Below the pieces are notes generated by a model. The model was not told the origin of the DNA, ran no database searches, and was given only the letters and a program-made list of their open reading frames with translations. Position numbers and translations under genes: made by a program. A stretch of 64,000 nt of DNA. It comes from Lepisosteus oculatus. Taxonomy: Eukaryota; Chordata; Actinopteri; Semionotiformes; Lepisosteidae. Position 1 is the stretch's first letter, and each line of letters begins with the position of its first letter. Shown here in pieces: positions 12,531 through 24,300 of the stretch. The stretch covers positions 6,260,501-6,324,500 of the forward strand of contig NC_090698.1 in assembly GCF_040954835.1 (NCBI RefSeq), written 5' to 3'.

Positions 12531-12904
12531 CCCGTGCAAATCCCGGGCTGTTTCACAGATCAACAACAGCCACCTGTAAGACTCCAGCCATGTCTGGGGC
12601 TGTTCCCCCTGCTTTTGTGCGAATACTTCAGCCCCCCCCCTTCAATCACACGGACATGCGCCTCGACTTGGATCGGCACGAGGGATCAGCACCATCACGA
12701 GCCATTCTTCCTCTGGCAGGAAAAAAAAAACCGCGACGTGCGCAGATTTCACTTCCGTGTGCGACTGGACAGCCTGGCACGCGGCGTGGCCTGGCGTGTG
12801 TGCTCGGACATGTCGACCCCTACCCGTGACCGGACAGCTCCTCATCAGGTTACTCTTGTCAGGCGTGAAGTGGGGCCACTGTGTGATCAACAGTAGTAGA
12901 GTTG

Positions 12905-13085
12905 ATCACACCGTCTCTATACAGTATACCGGATCGGTGTCCGTACAATACACCTGCACCGTCTCTTAACAGTTTACAGTCTCATGGTCTGTACAACGTA
13001 TCGGCACCGTGTCCGTACAATATACCGGCAGTTTGTCCGTACAGCTCACCGGCACCGCGTCCGTACAGTACACCGGCACTATCCC
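12905..13085 (+). repeat. Short minisatellite, unit about 30 bp
   Basis: Five to six copies of units ending gtccgtacaatataccggca or gtccgtacagtacaccggca. The divergence between copies suggests an old array. Confidence 0.7.
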
Positions 13086-13199
13086 CAGGCGCAGCCCCGA
13101 AAACCTCTGTGTGCTCCGTGGTACAACAAGACAAACAGAAATACAGCGCTAAACCTGAGGGCAGAAAACAACTACTGTATATGTACGTACTGTATCTAC

Positions 13200-15200
13200 A
13201 TGGCTCTGGCGCTTCAGCCGGGCTTAGAGCTCCCGAGCGAGCCGAGCCGCTTGCCGCACTGCTCTGTACAGCGGCCCCCGCCCTGGGAAAGGGGCGCAAC
13301 TCGCGGTTCGCGCAGAAGCCCCCGGGAGGCTCCCAGAGACCTGTCGGCTTGGCTCAGTTCGCCTGTCTCACGCTTCTCCAGGCGAAATCGGGCGCGTTAC
13401 TCACAGTGCCGGCGAGGCGCTTGGAGACTCCGGCTCTCCGGGCAGACTCTGTCACGCTCCGTCTCCCTCTCCCTTTCTGTTTATCGTCTCTCTTCCCCGT
13501 TCTTTCCACCCGCCCCCTTTCTCTCCCTCTCTCTCTCTCTCTGTTCTCTCTCTCTTATTTTGTTTTGTGTTCCGGAAACCAAGTTAAAATAATTTCGTTA
13601 AGAATAGCTCGGGGGGGGTGGGGGGTGGTACGCCGCGTCCTGTCCCACTCAGCTGTTTTGCCCGAGAGGAAGGGGTTTTCCTTGGTCGCCCACCCTGCGC
13701 GAGGGGGCAGAGCCAGGAGACCGGGCCTCCCCCCCGGAGCAAGGCGACACCTGGAGAGCGGGCTGGGCCGCGGCGCCCGTCTCCTCTCCTGGCGTCAGAG
13801 GAGAGATGGCGGCGGCACACGAGGCGAGAGCCGTGCCGGGCTGTGAACAGAGCCGACAGAGTGTGTGCGGCTGGGAGGGGGCGGCACGCTTCAGATACCG
13901 TGCGCATTGTTGGGTCCGAAACCAAATCCCCGGCTGCGGGTCAGGGAAGAGGAGGCCCGAGGGCCGGGATACGGGCGCACGCCGGCTGCGCAGGTGCCCG
14001 CGCGGGTCCGGGAGAGCAGGCGCCCCGCAGAGCCCCGATATCGCTCTCACAGGACCGCGGCTCTCCTCCTGCAGGGAGATCCTGACGCCGACCCGGCGGC
14101 AGCAGCTGCAGGTAGCCGGCATCACCGAGACCAGCGAGCTGCTCTCCTACGGTCCGGGAGCAGACAGGACTCTGACACCCCACCGGCGGCCTCCATGGAG
14201 CTGGGAATCCAGGAGCCCTGCCGTGCTGCTGCCGCCACCCCCTCCTCATTCAGCTGTTCCAGTAGCCCCTTCACCCCCCCCACAAGAGTCTGCAGAGCCT
14301 CACACCCCGAGCACCGCGCTGGCAGGGGTACTCGGGCTCCACTGGACCAGTTGGATTTGCCACCCGAGAAGTCACCACGGCCGAAACGTTGTGTCTTTCT
14401 TCCTTCCTTTTTTCAGCCTGGAATAAACCTCTGACTTGTTGACGCACCCCGACGGGGGTCCCCACCTGAACTGCTCACCTCTGCCCGTTCCCCCCCTGCT
14501 CTACCCTGCACAGGCTCGCCGGGGAGTAGGGCTCAGTGTACAGCCCCCCAGCGCGTGTCACGACGAAAACGACTCCAGCCATGGTCACACGAAGTACTGT
14601 TGTCCCAGCAGGGCGCGCACCGCCTCACTCACCCCGGGGCTGTGTCAGGGGTCCTGGCTCGACAGGGCAGCCCGACTCCGCTCAGCGGTGCTGGAAGACA
14701 GCTGGCCTGCTCCGCGGGTGAATTATTGATGCCGCCTCTGCGCCCGGGAGGAACGGCCGTCTTGCCTTTTGTTGAGGTGGCTCTCCTAGCGACGCCGGCT
14801 GCGTTGCTACCCGGCGGCTCCCGGGGGGCGGGGTGTCGGGGGACCCCGAGCCGCGAGATCGTCTTGCAGCCTCTGGTGTCGGCAGAGCCGCCTGCCTCCT
14901 GCCGGGAGGGGGGGCAACCTTAGCCCTCGCTTGCGCGCCCCCGGGCATCGCTGATTCCCAGTCTGAGCCGCCATGTCCCCCCCTCTTCCGTAGGCCGGGG
15001 GCTGCTGGGAGCGGGTGGGCTCGTCTCTGGAGGAGTCCTCAGCCTGACGTGCAACAGGGCCCCTGGTGGCCAGCCCGGGGCTCAGGGAGGGCTGCTCTGC
15101 TGCCGCTGTGGGGGGGCTCATGGGGGGGTGTACCCCATGGTCCGCGGTCTCGTGTCTCGTGCTGGTGCGTGGGGGGGGCAGCCGAGCCGAGCTGACCAAC
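13200..15200. other. GC-rich, CpG-containing region of unknown role
   Basis: The stretch is clearly richer in G, C and CpG than its flanks and has many overlapping open frames on both strands, as expected from GC content alone. No homology is recognised. A CT-rich stretch lies at about 13430-13560. It could be a promoter or a 5' exon of an unannotated transcript, or simply GC-rich intergenic DNA. Confidence 0.3.
14340..14441 (+). mobile_element. Hairpin-bodied interspersed element, right half only
   Basis: Contains cacggccgaaacgttgtgtc, then ttttttcagcctggaataaa and cctctgacttgtt. These are the right arm of the family seen complete at 15583 and 22874. The left half is missing. Confidence 0.7.
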
Positions 15201-15367
15201 AAACGGGGGTTCTGCCCTGCTTGAGGGTGGCGGGAAACAAATCCCGGGACACCTCATGATCCTGCGGGAACCAACTGACGCTTCCCGACGAGCAGACGGG
15301 AGAGTCGCACAGCTCAACAAGTTTCAGACTCCCCCCCCGTAACGGTCCTCCACATCGCGCGGGTCCA

Positions 15368-15500
15368 GCGGGGCGCTGCGTCAGCGGGCGCAGGCGGCAG
15401 AGGAGCACGTCGAGGTTCGTTCCAGGCCGAGAAGAGAAGAACTGAACACAGGGCCTCAGCTGTGGAGCCGTCCTCACGGAATAAGCCCTTACTTGTTCCT
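15368..15500 (+). mobile_element. Hairpin-bodied interspersed element, degenerate copy
   Basis: The head gctgcgtcagcgggcgcagg, then gaggttcgttccagg, then cagctgtggagccgtc and the end cggaataagcccttacttgt follow the family order. Most of the right arm is deleted and there are many substitutions. Confidence 0.55.
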
Positions 15501-15582
15501 CTGGTCTATATCATGGTGCCACATTATTACAAACTCAGGAACAGTAGCCAGGCTTCCTGCCAGTAGCTGCAGTGCTTATCTG

Positions 15583-15776
15583 AGTTATTCAGGTGGGGAG
15601 CTGCGTCAGCATGCGTAGGCTGCAAAGGAACAAGTAAAGGTTTATTCCATGCTGAAAAAAAGAAGAAAGAGAACGCAACGTTTCAGCTGTCTTCAGGTGT
15701 GAAGAAGGCTCCACGGCCGAAACGTTGTGTTCTCTTTCTTCTTTTTTTCAGCATGGAATAAACCTCTTACTTGTTC
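15583..15776 (+). mobile_element. Hairpin-bodied interspersed element, near-complete copy
   Basis: The head reads ttcaggtggggagctgcgtc, agcatgcgtaggctgcaaag, gaacaag. The left arm is aggtttattccatgctgaaa with aacgcaacgtttcagctg, and the right arm ccacggccgaaacgttgtgt with cagcatggaataaacctc ends cttacttgttcc. It is flanked on both sides by ttatctgagtta, a target duplication of about 12-14 bp. Confidence 0.8.
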
Positions 15777-16409
15777 CTTATCTGAGTTATTACCTGGAAC
15801 CTTGGACATAGTAGCTGCAAAAGGCTCCTTTGTTTCCCACTTATCTTGAGCTGAGCTGATCACCTAACTGCTCTCTTTGGTTTACAACTGCTGTACCTGT
15901 TTCACGTGCCTCACCCACACCTGGTGATCCATTGACCCGACTGTGATTGCTGTTTGCTGATTCTGCTCTGCCCCCCCTCTCCCCCACCTTTGTCTGATAC
16001 CCTGGAAGGCAAGTGTGTAACAGCTCTCTGTTAACTACTCCTGACACCCGAGCGCCTCTTAAAACCCCGACCATCTCCTTCACTGACTCTGTGGTACTCG
16101 GACCAGCTGCACACAGTGAACACCTGACTGAATACTGGAATACTGAAGGACGCGAGAGAATCTCCTACCTCGTCCACTTCTACTGCCGCATCATCGTGAA
16201 CCACCTGAACAATCCTAGATACCTGTCCTCCCACCTCGGTAGGCAGCTTAATCCAAGCTGTCCCACACATTACCTGCTTCTTCCCGCTGTCGCGACACTA
16301 TCTTAAAGTTTTTAAGAGAGATTCTCTCCACAGCCCATGTTACTGCTACATCTCCTCCCTGCAGGCCCAGTGTGCCTCCTCTTCACCTGGCATGCCACAG
16401 TAGATCGGT

Positions 16410-16960
16410 ACCGCGTATGAACTCCAGTGCTTGTGTATTAGATCCCATTCCCACGGTTTTATTTCAGGCCCGTTCCTCTGCCCTCTGCCCTGTTGCCTTC
16501 AGCATAATGCATCAGTCTGGAGTAGTACCAATGGGCCTTTATAAATAGCTGCTCTCACTCCTGTGCCAAAAAAAACAAACATGGCCCTGGAAAATCTGAA
16601 ATGTTTTCATCCTTCATCCAACCTATCTTTTCTTGCCAGAATGTGCTGTTGCTATTCAAGTAAATAGCCACCTCATTGCACATAATCTCTTTGAACCTCT
16701 GCAATCTGGTTTCAGACAATCACAGCACTGAGACTGCCCTGGTCAAAGTCACTGACGATATTCTTATGGCTTCTGAGTCCGGCTCAAAGTCTATCCTCAC
16801 TCTCCGAGACCTCAGTGCTGCTTTTCGACATCTCGCTTTCTCATCTTGAGACTCCCGAGTTTCTGACTTTGCTCTTAAAGCCAACACTTTCTCTCTCCTG
16901 GAGGGGCCAGTCCTGAAGTTGGGTTCATTGAGTCTGATGTTCTTCAGGGCTGGATACTGG
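16410..16960 (+). pseudogene. L2-type LINE reverse transcriptase relic
   Basis: Broken-frame pieces read like an L2-clade reverse transcriptase: LDPIPTVLF-like near 16440, LIAHNLFEPLQSGF near 16672-16715 and TALVKVTDDILMASESGS near 16735-16790, followed by SILTLRDLSAAF. Frameshifts and stops interrupt it, and the catalytic YADD region is not visible. It is an old, inactive 5'-truncated copy. Confidence 0.7.
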
Positions 16961-16983
16961 CCACCTATTATTATTGTAATGTT

Positions 16984-17215
16984 TTGGGGTTCACGTGGGT
17001 GCCCTCGCGGCTACCGCATCAGGTCGGCCCCCCACCTTCGGGGACTCGAACCCAGGCCTCCGGCGTCACTCAACAGGGACAAAGCCACTTGAGCCAAAGG
17101 GAAATCTCCCCTCAGCCCAGCGGCTGCGGTCCCTGCTATTCACAGGGAAGGGCGGTGACGTCACAGTGTGGGTAAGCCGGCTCTCACAACCCACAATGGT
17201 GGTCGTATGAGTTAC
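16984..17215 (-). mobile_element. tRNA-derived SINE (second family)
   Basis: The minus strand contains tttggctcaagtggctttgt (A-box-like) and, about 45 bases on, cctgggttcgagtccccgaa (B-box GGTTCGAGTCC) in the spacing of a tRNA gene. Flanking sequence shows no foldable acceptor stem, so this is a SINE head and not a functional tRNA gene. Confidence 0.6.
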
Positions 17216-17654
17216 ATTATTATCGTAAATGCATTTACAATAGCTGGCCACTTGGTCAGCTAGTAAGATCACATGTTCTGAATGATGATTTCTCTTCTGA
17301 AGACACTCAATTCTACATCCTTACAAAACCTCAGTGCCAGGTGGCTGTGGCTGTCTCTGCACTCTGCCATTGCATCTCGGGCCTGGAAAGCTGCATGACT
17401 CAAAATCTCCTTTAATTGAAACTGTGGCAAAGTTGGAGTTACACTCCCATCAACCTAGTGAAGCTAATGCAGTAACCCGATCTGAGCTTGGCGCTGGACT
17501 TGAATTTCAGTCTTTAGGAACGGGGGGGTGACAGTTGATCCAGGCTTAACGTTTGACCCACATGTGCAACATTTTCTAAAAACATCATTTTTCCATCTCA
17601 GAAAGATGGAATACTATAGAACAAACCTTTTCTTCTGCTTTTACTGCATTCTTT

Positions 17655-17745
17655 CATTTTATCTGCTTTTCCATGTCAAGTGTTTTGAGAAGCCACTTTG
17701 AAAGGCGCTATATAAGAGTGAATTATTATAATTATTATTATTGGA
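17655..17745 (+). mobile_element. LINE/SINE 3' tail with (ATT)n
   Basis: ctttgaaaggcgctatataa followed by gagtgaattattataattattatt is the LINE-type tail also carried by the 5S-SINEs of this window. It is isolated here from any head, so it is probably a truncated LINE 3' end. Confidence 0.55.
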
Positions 17746-19790
17746 CTGGTGAAGTGCAAGCTCATGCTAGTCTCTGCGGAGCTCCCGGGTTCTGCCGTCA
17801 GATACCACCGCCTGGAAGGTACTACACTACGCCCTGTGTCACGTGAAGCTACAGCCCGGGTGCAGAATTCAGGCCTGCCAGTGGAGGACAGACAGCGGAA
17901 CTGCCGTGTCCCCTCCCCCCCGGCACTCGTGACTGACTTCACCTCGTGCCCTTGTTGTCGAGCAGGCGAGAGCTGTAAGGCGCTGCAGCAATAATAAAGG
18001 TCCCGTGCGGATTGCGCTCTGTGGCGCGTTCAGCAGCCGGTCTTGCGTACACGTCCGCCCTTCTGCTCCGCTGTGAAATGCCGCCTCAGTCTTGCGTTGT
18101 CCCCCGTACCTGTCAGGAGACTCACCTGAGCGGACGGGATGCCCCTGCGGTTCTGGCCGATCACAGTCCACCGAGTTTGAGAATAATTTGCATTTCCCTT
18201 AATTTCATCATATTTGGAATAAGACGCGTAGCTAATCAAAATCGAAACTACGGATAAGTGTCACGCCTGGCTGGTCCGGAGTTTCTGTCCCGGATCTCGC
18301 AGACAAGGTGGCTCTCTGGTACAGAATAACAGAAGGATAATGATTAACAAGACGTTTCTCAAATTTGCTTACGGATTAAGTTTTAATCCTGCGCTTTTGG
18401 AATTACGTCACAGGCGCCTTCCTTTCTTGTCTTGAGGCACAAAACCAACGACGAAGGAAAAAAACAACCGACCCATTAAAACCTTCGACAACTGCTGAAT
18501 GTCACCTTCTGAAAGAAGAGTTGAACATTTTCCCGAAGTACAAAGCCAACATACACGTAGCGGTTGGTTTATAGTTTATTTTTTTTTCTTTCAAAATAGG
18601 GTTTCAAAGAGCAAGGTGCAATTTGCAAATTCATAAAATAGTACAGAAGACAGCTTTATAATATTGCCTATCATCTACGACAGACTGTATTTATTATGAA
18701 GGTAGGTGGGTGTGCTTCCCCCTGGTGGCACTTTGAGATATCGCAGCTTGTCCTTGAGGTACGCAGTCCAGGGACAGAGGAGAATATTACAATAGGCGTA
18801 TTAACTGTGTTTTTGGTCTCGCATGAACAACGTTCATGTTATATGTGATATACATTATAAACGCGCATGAATGCACACAAATACAGGCGTGCAAGTATTT
18901 TGTCTGCACCTGTAGATTTTTCACATCTGCGGCTGCAAGTCTGGGCCCTCTGTATTTAATATGGGTTAACCTGTGAGAATGTCTCCTATGAGTAGCCGTT
19001 CCAATGGCAAACCAGTTCTGTTCAATAACTGTAGAGGAGACACTATGGATAGAAAACTGAAGAAAACAGATTTCCTTCACGATATGAGGTGCTAGTATTC
19101 AAGCCACCATGATGATAATTATCACCACATGTAGTTCATGAATTTTAAGAACAAGCAGAGGTTCGTTTTTGTTGTAGGCTGAATAAAAGGTCATCCTACA
19201 GGGCAAAACACAGTCAAGACTGGTTCTTTTTGGACATGTAGCTGTTTTTTGAAAAATAAAAGCGTCTCGCCACTGCATGGAAGTATCAGCCTGCACTGGT
19301 TCTGTAGAAGTCCCATTAGTGGAAGACCAGAGTCCCCCTGCCTGTGTCTGCTGCAGAGTCGACGAAGGAGAACCCAACTAGTACCGGACCACGGTGAAAA
19401 AGTCTGGACCGGGCCGGTGCGGGCCAGCCCCTGCCCGTCTGTGCAAAGGGCTTTCCGCCCAGAGCAATTCCAGTCAGTGACAGATCCAATCACGCCAGCC
19501 GGCGCTCAGGCAGGCAGCCAGGAGACCTGGGGGCCTCAGATCAGTGCAGCTGGACAGCCAGCTGGAGCCAGTGAAACCCAACGACCTTTTCTCTGGGGAC
19601 TCTGCTCAGCCACCTGGAGACCGACAGACCCCCAGTACCACGGCCGCCCACCCCCTCCGTGTACCCCAAGGCCTGAGGAAGGTCAGGGATTCCCACGCAA
19701 CGCCCACCGAACCCAACCGAACGGGGCGATCTTCACCTCTGAAGCCGAAGCCAGGACACTTGCAATAATACAGTAACAAAAGAACCAGGC

Positions 19791-19796
19791 TTTATT
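19791..19796 (-). terminator. Candidate poly(A) signal AATAAA for napa
   Basis: The minus strand reads AATAAA followed by gcctggttcttttgttactg, a T/G-rich downstream stretch. I saw no earlier AATAAA on the minus strand between here and the napa stop at 21400. That would give a 3'UTR of about 1.6 kb. Confidence 0.4.
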
Positions 19797-21399
19797 TAAA
19801 GCAGTTTAACACGTTTCAAGGGAAGAAGAAGAAGCGAAGGAACTTGCCAAGGAAGGAAAATTAATGTGAACATAAAGCAGGTAGCTGTGTCAGCAAGGGC
19901 CTGCTCTGTGAGCAGGACAGGCTGTCGCCAACAAGGCCAGCAAAATAAATATACATGCGTGTGTAACTGCCCACAGGCAGCCGTGATGCCCAAATCTCAC
20001 AGGCACAGCGGGACTGAATGCAGCACCTTCAACAGAACCAGTTACCCTACGAGACCCACTTCCTAAACACCGCAGGTGCCAAACGGCCTCATTTCTAGTG
20101 CAGAAATCAGGAGGCACGCCCCTGCACTCGGGGCGCTGGGGGCGGGTGTCGAGAACGCACCGCCGGGCCACGCGCTCGAAGGCCAGGCTGCTGGGCGAGA
20201 CGGCGGGACCGCGGAGCGACGGCCCAGTCAAGACTGCAGGACCGCCTGGATCGAGCTCGCGGGCTTCCTCGGACGCCTCAGACCCCTGCCATGCTCTGGG
20301 TCTGCTCAAGAGGCTGCCAGACCCTTCCGAGGACCCGAGACGGTCCAGTTTCCGGCCAGCTGTGGAGTATTGGGGAGGGATGCTGGTTGTGAAAGTCTGG
20401 GTGTATCTGCACGCGGGAAGACTCCCTCCCCCCTCCCTCCTCCCTCCTTACTTCATTTAGCAAAAAGAAAAACTCCAAAGGATGCCTGCTTTACCCAAAC
20501 CACGCTACAACGACTTCTCTTTACTCACACAATCCGTTTTAAAAGCCCCTTTCCGTGTCGTAGTCCGTTTTCCCCTTCACGTTCAGTCTGAGTGGCAGCG
20601 TCCGTCCAGACCGGCTGCGTTGAACTGACCAGCGTTCCCACTGCGCTCCAGAGGAAAAGCTCCCAGGAGGTTGAAGCGAAATCAAGATATTTTACTCCCC
20701 TCTTCCTGGCTCTCCGGATCCTTCCCGGCACTTTCTGATCTTCCACGACGGGGCCCAGAAAACCGGGGCCGGACCCCGCGGATCCCCTCGGAGCTCGGGG
20801 AGGCAAACCCGCTTCGTCTGCGTGGCATCCGGCCCTTCGGCTCTACGGCGGTCGAAACGCAGCTGCGCCAACACTAGTGGAAAGGCCAGAAGCGTCAGGA
20901 AACGGGTCACATAAAAAAAGGCAAGACCCGGTGGATCAGGCAGGAGGAACTGGTGTCTCCAGGGAACGCCGCAGTGCGTGGGAAGAGCCTGTGCTCCAGT
21001 GGTCAGTCAGGGCAGGTCAGGCCGGACAGGAGGCTGGCCCGTTTGACCGAGCGATCGAGCCCGGTTTCTATCCGTGGGAGCCTCTGGGCTGGATGTCCTC
21101 GGCTCTGCCCCTCTCTCTCTCTGTGCTCTGTGGTCATTAGTGTTCTGGGTGTGTGTGTGGAGGGAGGGGTTGCTGGCTCAGGGACTGTTATTGCTGGACA
21201 GCAGGACCCAGAGAGAGAGCAGGGGGCTCAGAGGACAGGACAGGGCTGCAGCACACAAGGCGACAGAGACGAGAGACGGCGCTCCGAGGTGGGGAGGAAC
21301 AAACGAGGGGGGGGGGTTCAGAGACGGGGGGCGGGGTGCAGCAGAGACTGGTGGGAGACAGAGGGGAGGGCGAGGGGAGAGGGGCTGGGAGGGGCGGGG
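19797..21399 (-). other. napa: Probable napa 3' untranslated region
   Basis: No coding exon was recognised between the napa stop codon and the candidate poly(A) signal. The sequence is mixed, with GC-rich patches at 20100-20350 and 20690-21000 and purine-rich sequence at 21290-21400. A separate short gene cannot be excluded. Confidence 0.35.
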
Positions 21400-24300
21400 C
21401 TAGCGCAGGTCAGCCTCCCCGTCCTGTATGGTCTTCTTGATGCGGAGAAGCATCGTCGTGACCCACTGATCCAGCCGGGAGATGGAATCGTACTCCTTCA
21501 CCTGAGAGAGAGAGAGATGCAGAGGTACAGACCGAGTGAGAGAGACGGAGAGAGAGAGAGAGAGAAAAAGCTAGGGAGGGAGATGTATACATACGTAGAA
21601 AGAGATGGAAAGAGGGACAGAGAGAGATCGAGAGAACCAGAGAAGGAGGGAGTGTGACAGTGAGAGTGAGAGGAGGTGGAGAGCACATGTTGACACAGAG
21701 ATGGGGAGAGAAAGAGGACAGAGGGAGAGATGTACACAACAGGCATGTCGAAGGAGCCTGTCTAAGCTTTTTCTTTTCCGAGCAGGTAAGCTCCCCCCTC
21801 AGTGGCTCCCGGAGAGCTGAGCCTAACTGGCCATTACAAAACTGGGGAGGAGGGTACATGATGATTAAAATGTCATAAAAACTCTCCACTACAAGCGCAT
21901 GAGAGAGAAACACCATGAAGCTCTCCACTCACCGCATCGGTATATGCATCCACGTTGTTGTCTTCGTGGGCGTCCAGAAGTTTCTGTGAAAACAGAGTAA
22001 CAGCCGCCACTCCAGATAACAGCACTAACACCACCAGCAGCGTGTGATTTCAAAAGTGTGTCACTGCCTTAGCAGGCTGCTGCTGGCTGCAACAGACCCA
22101 CAGGAGCGAAACAGAGAGGGTGAACGGACTGTCAGGAGGGGGGCAGGGAAAAGGAGAGCTTGCCTGATTACCTTCACTAGTTTGCATTCCCGGGAGTCTG
22201 AAAATGCTGGAAACATCTCTTCATATTTCTGTAATGCCAGCTGAGGCAGAGAGAAAGAGAGAGTTAGACACCGCTGCGCACCGACAGCTCACCCAGATAC
22301 TGTACTCTCCAGAAAGTGCAGAGGCTATAACACTGTGCTGGACTAGGCCCTAACGCTGTGCAGAGACAGACAGGGTGACTCCTGACCTTGGCGTTGAGCA
22401 TGTCCAGACAGAAGTGGCACAGCGCAGCCTTGAAGAAATGATCCTTGGCGCTGTACTTCAGCAGCGTGCTGTCCATGGCGTGGGTGCCCACCTGCACACA
22501 GAAAGCAAGGTAGTATGAGTAATTAATCTTAGGGCTGGGGGTTTCTCCAGGGACCCTTATACTTGTCTCACAACCTATTGCTCCTAAACTAAAAACTTGC
22601 AGTTTGCAAAATTATATTTAAAAATGCTCTGTTGTCCAGTGCAGGTTGTATTGTGCTGTTCTAAAACCAATATACTAATATGCAATATTGCAGTTTTGCA
22701 TGCTACTGAACTATGTTAAATTACCTCGTATCATCTGCCATATTTCTGTTGCTATTTTGCTGCATATTGTGCAAAATCTATGAATAGGTACTCTGCTAGA
22801 TTATACTGCACTTCTGCACTATTTAGTAATGTAACCTTCTAAATAATGCACTAGTGTGCAATATAGTACTGTAGTAGTTCAGGTGCGGAGCTGCGTCAGC
22901 ATGCGTAGGCTGCAAAGGAACAAGTAATAGGTTAATTCCAGGCTGAAAAAGAAAAACACAACGTTTCGGCTGTGGAGACTTCTTCAGATGTGAGGGTCTT
23001 CTTCTTCCTCACGCCTGAAGAAGGTTCCATGGCCGAAACGTTGTGTTTTCTTTCTTTTCAGCCTGGAATAAACCTATGACTTGTTCCAATATAGTACTGT
23101 GCTGTGCTATACCATACTTTGCTGTCCTGGGCTCACCTGTTCGTAGATCTCGATGGCCTTCTGGTACTGCTCCAGCTGAGCTGCGTACGTGGCCACTTTG
23201 AGAAGGCACTTGTTAGCAGAGCTGAGGACACAAACACAGAGTTACACACAAACGTGCCCTGGCACACTCACTCTTCACACACACACGCCCTGGCACACTC
23301 ACTCTTCACACATGTGCACTGACACACTCACTCTTCACACATGCGCCCTGACACACTCACCTTTTACACACACACGCACTGACAAATTCACTCTTCACAC
23401 ACACGCGCCCTGGCACACTCACTCTTCACACACACGTGCACTGGCACACTCACTCTTCACACACACGCACCCTGGCACACTAACTCTTCACACACACGCA
23501 CCCTGGCACACTAACTCTTCACACACACGCGCCCTGGCACACTAACTCTTCACACACAAGTGCCCTGGCACACTCACTCTTCACACATGTGCACTGACAC
23601 ACTCACTCTTCACACACGCGCCCTGACACACTCACTCTTCACACATGTGCACTGACACACTCACTCTTCACACACGCGCCCTGACACACTCACCTTTTAC
23701 ACACACACGCACTGACAAATTCACTCTTCACACACACGCGCCCTGGCACACTCACTCTTCACACACACGTGCACTGGCACACTCACTCTTCACACACACG
23801 TGCACTGGCACACTAACTCTTCACACACACGCACCCTGGCACACTAACTCTTCACACACACGCACCCTGGCACACTAACTCTTCACACACACGCACCCTG
23901 GCACACTAACTCTTCACACACACGCACTGACAAATTCACTCTTCACACACGCGCGCACTGACACACTCACTCTTCACACACACGTGCACTGGCACACTCA
24001 CTCTTCACACACGCGCACCCTGACACACTCACTCTTCACACACGCGCACCCTGACACACTCACTCTTCACACACGCGCACCCTGACACACTCACTCTTCA
24101 CACACGGACGCACAACTATATACACACTATTACACACAACTTCCTCACCACGCACACACCGTTCACACACAAGACAGCGCCAGCGCTACCTGTTGGACTC
24201 CTCTCCCTTGTAGTAATCGGCTGCCTGTTCATAGTGAGCGATGGCCTGTACAGTACAGAAAGACGAGTTTATAAACCCCAGTACCCAAAATCGCCACAGT

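Larger units (their letters stand above)
7536..19774. other. Long gene-poor interval between b3gnt8 and napa
   Basis: It probably contains the 5' untranslated exon of b3gnt8, but I cannot place it. No coding exon with homology was recognised on either strand. Human KPTN, which flanks NAPA, was looked for and not seen. The contents are a GA-rich stretch, minisatellites, several SINEs, an L2 relic and GC-rich stretches at about 13200-15200, listed separately. The remaining sequence (8100-8650, 9740-11900, 17750-19770) shows nothing I can name. Confidence 0.45.

Noticed and set aside
12902-14434. Overlapping 150-314-codon open frames on both strands
   Set aside because: GC-rich DNA with few stops. 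The frames conflict, lack homology and cross a minisatellite and CT-rich simple sequence.
16984-17120. tRNA gene suggested by A- and B-box matches on the minus strand
   Set aside because: No acceptor stem pairing is visible and the sequence continues into a SINE-like body.
19249-19776. 175-codon plus-strand frame considered as an exon, and KPTN considered on the minus strand
   Set aside because: No recognisable similarity and no consistent splice sites.
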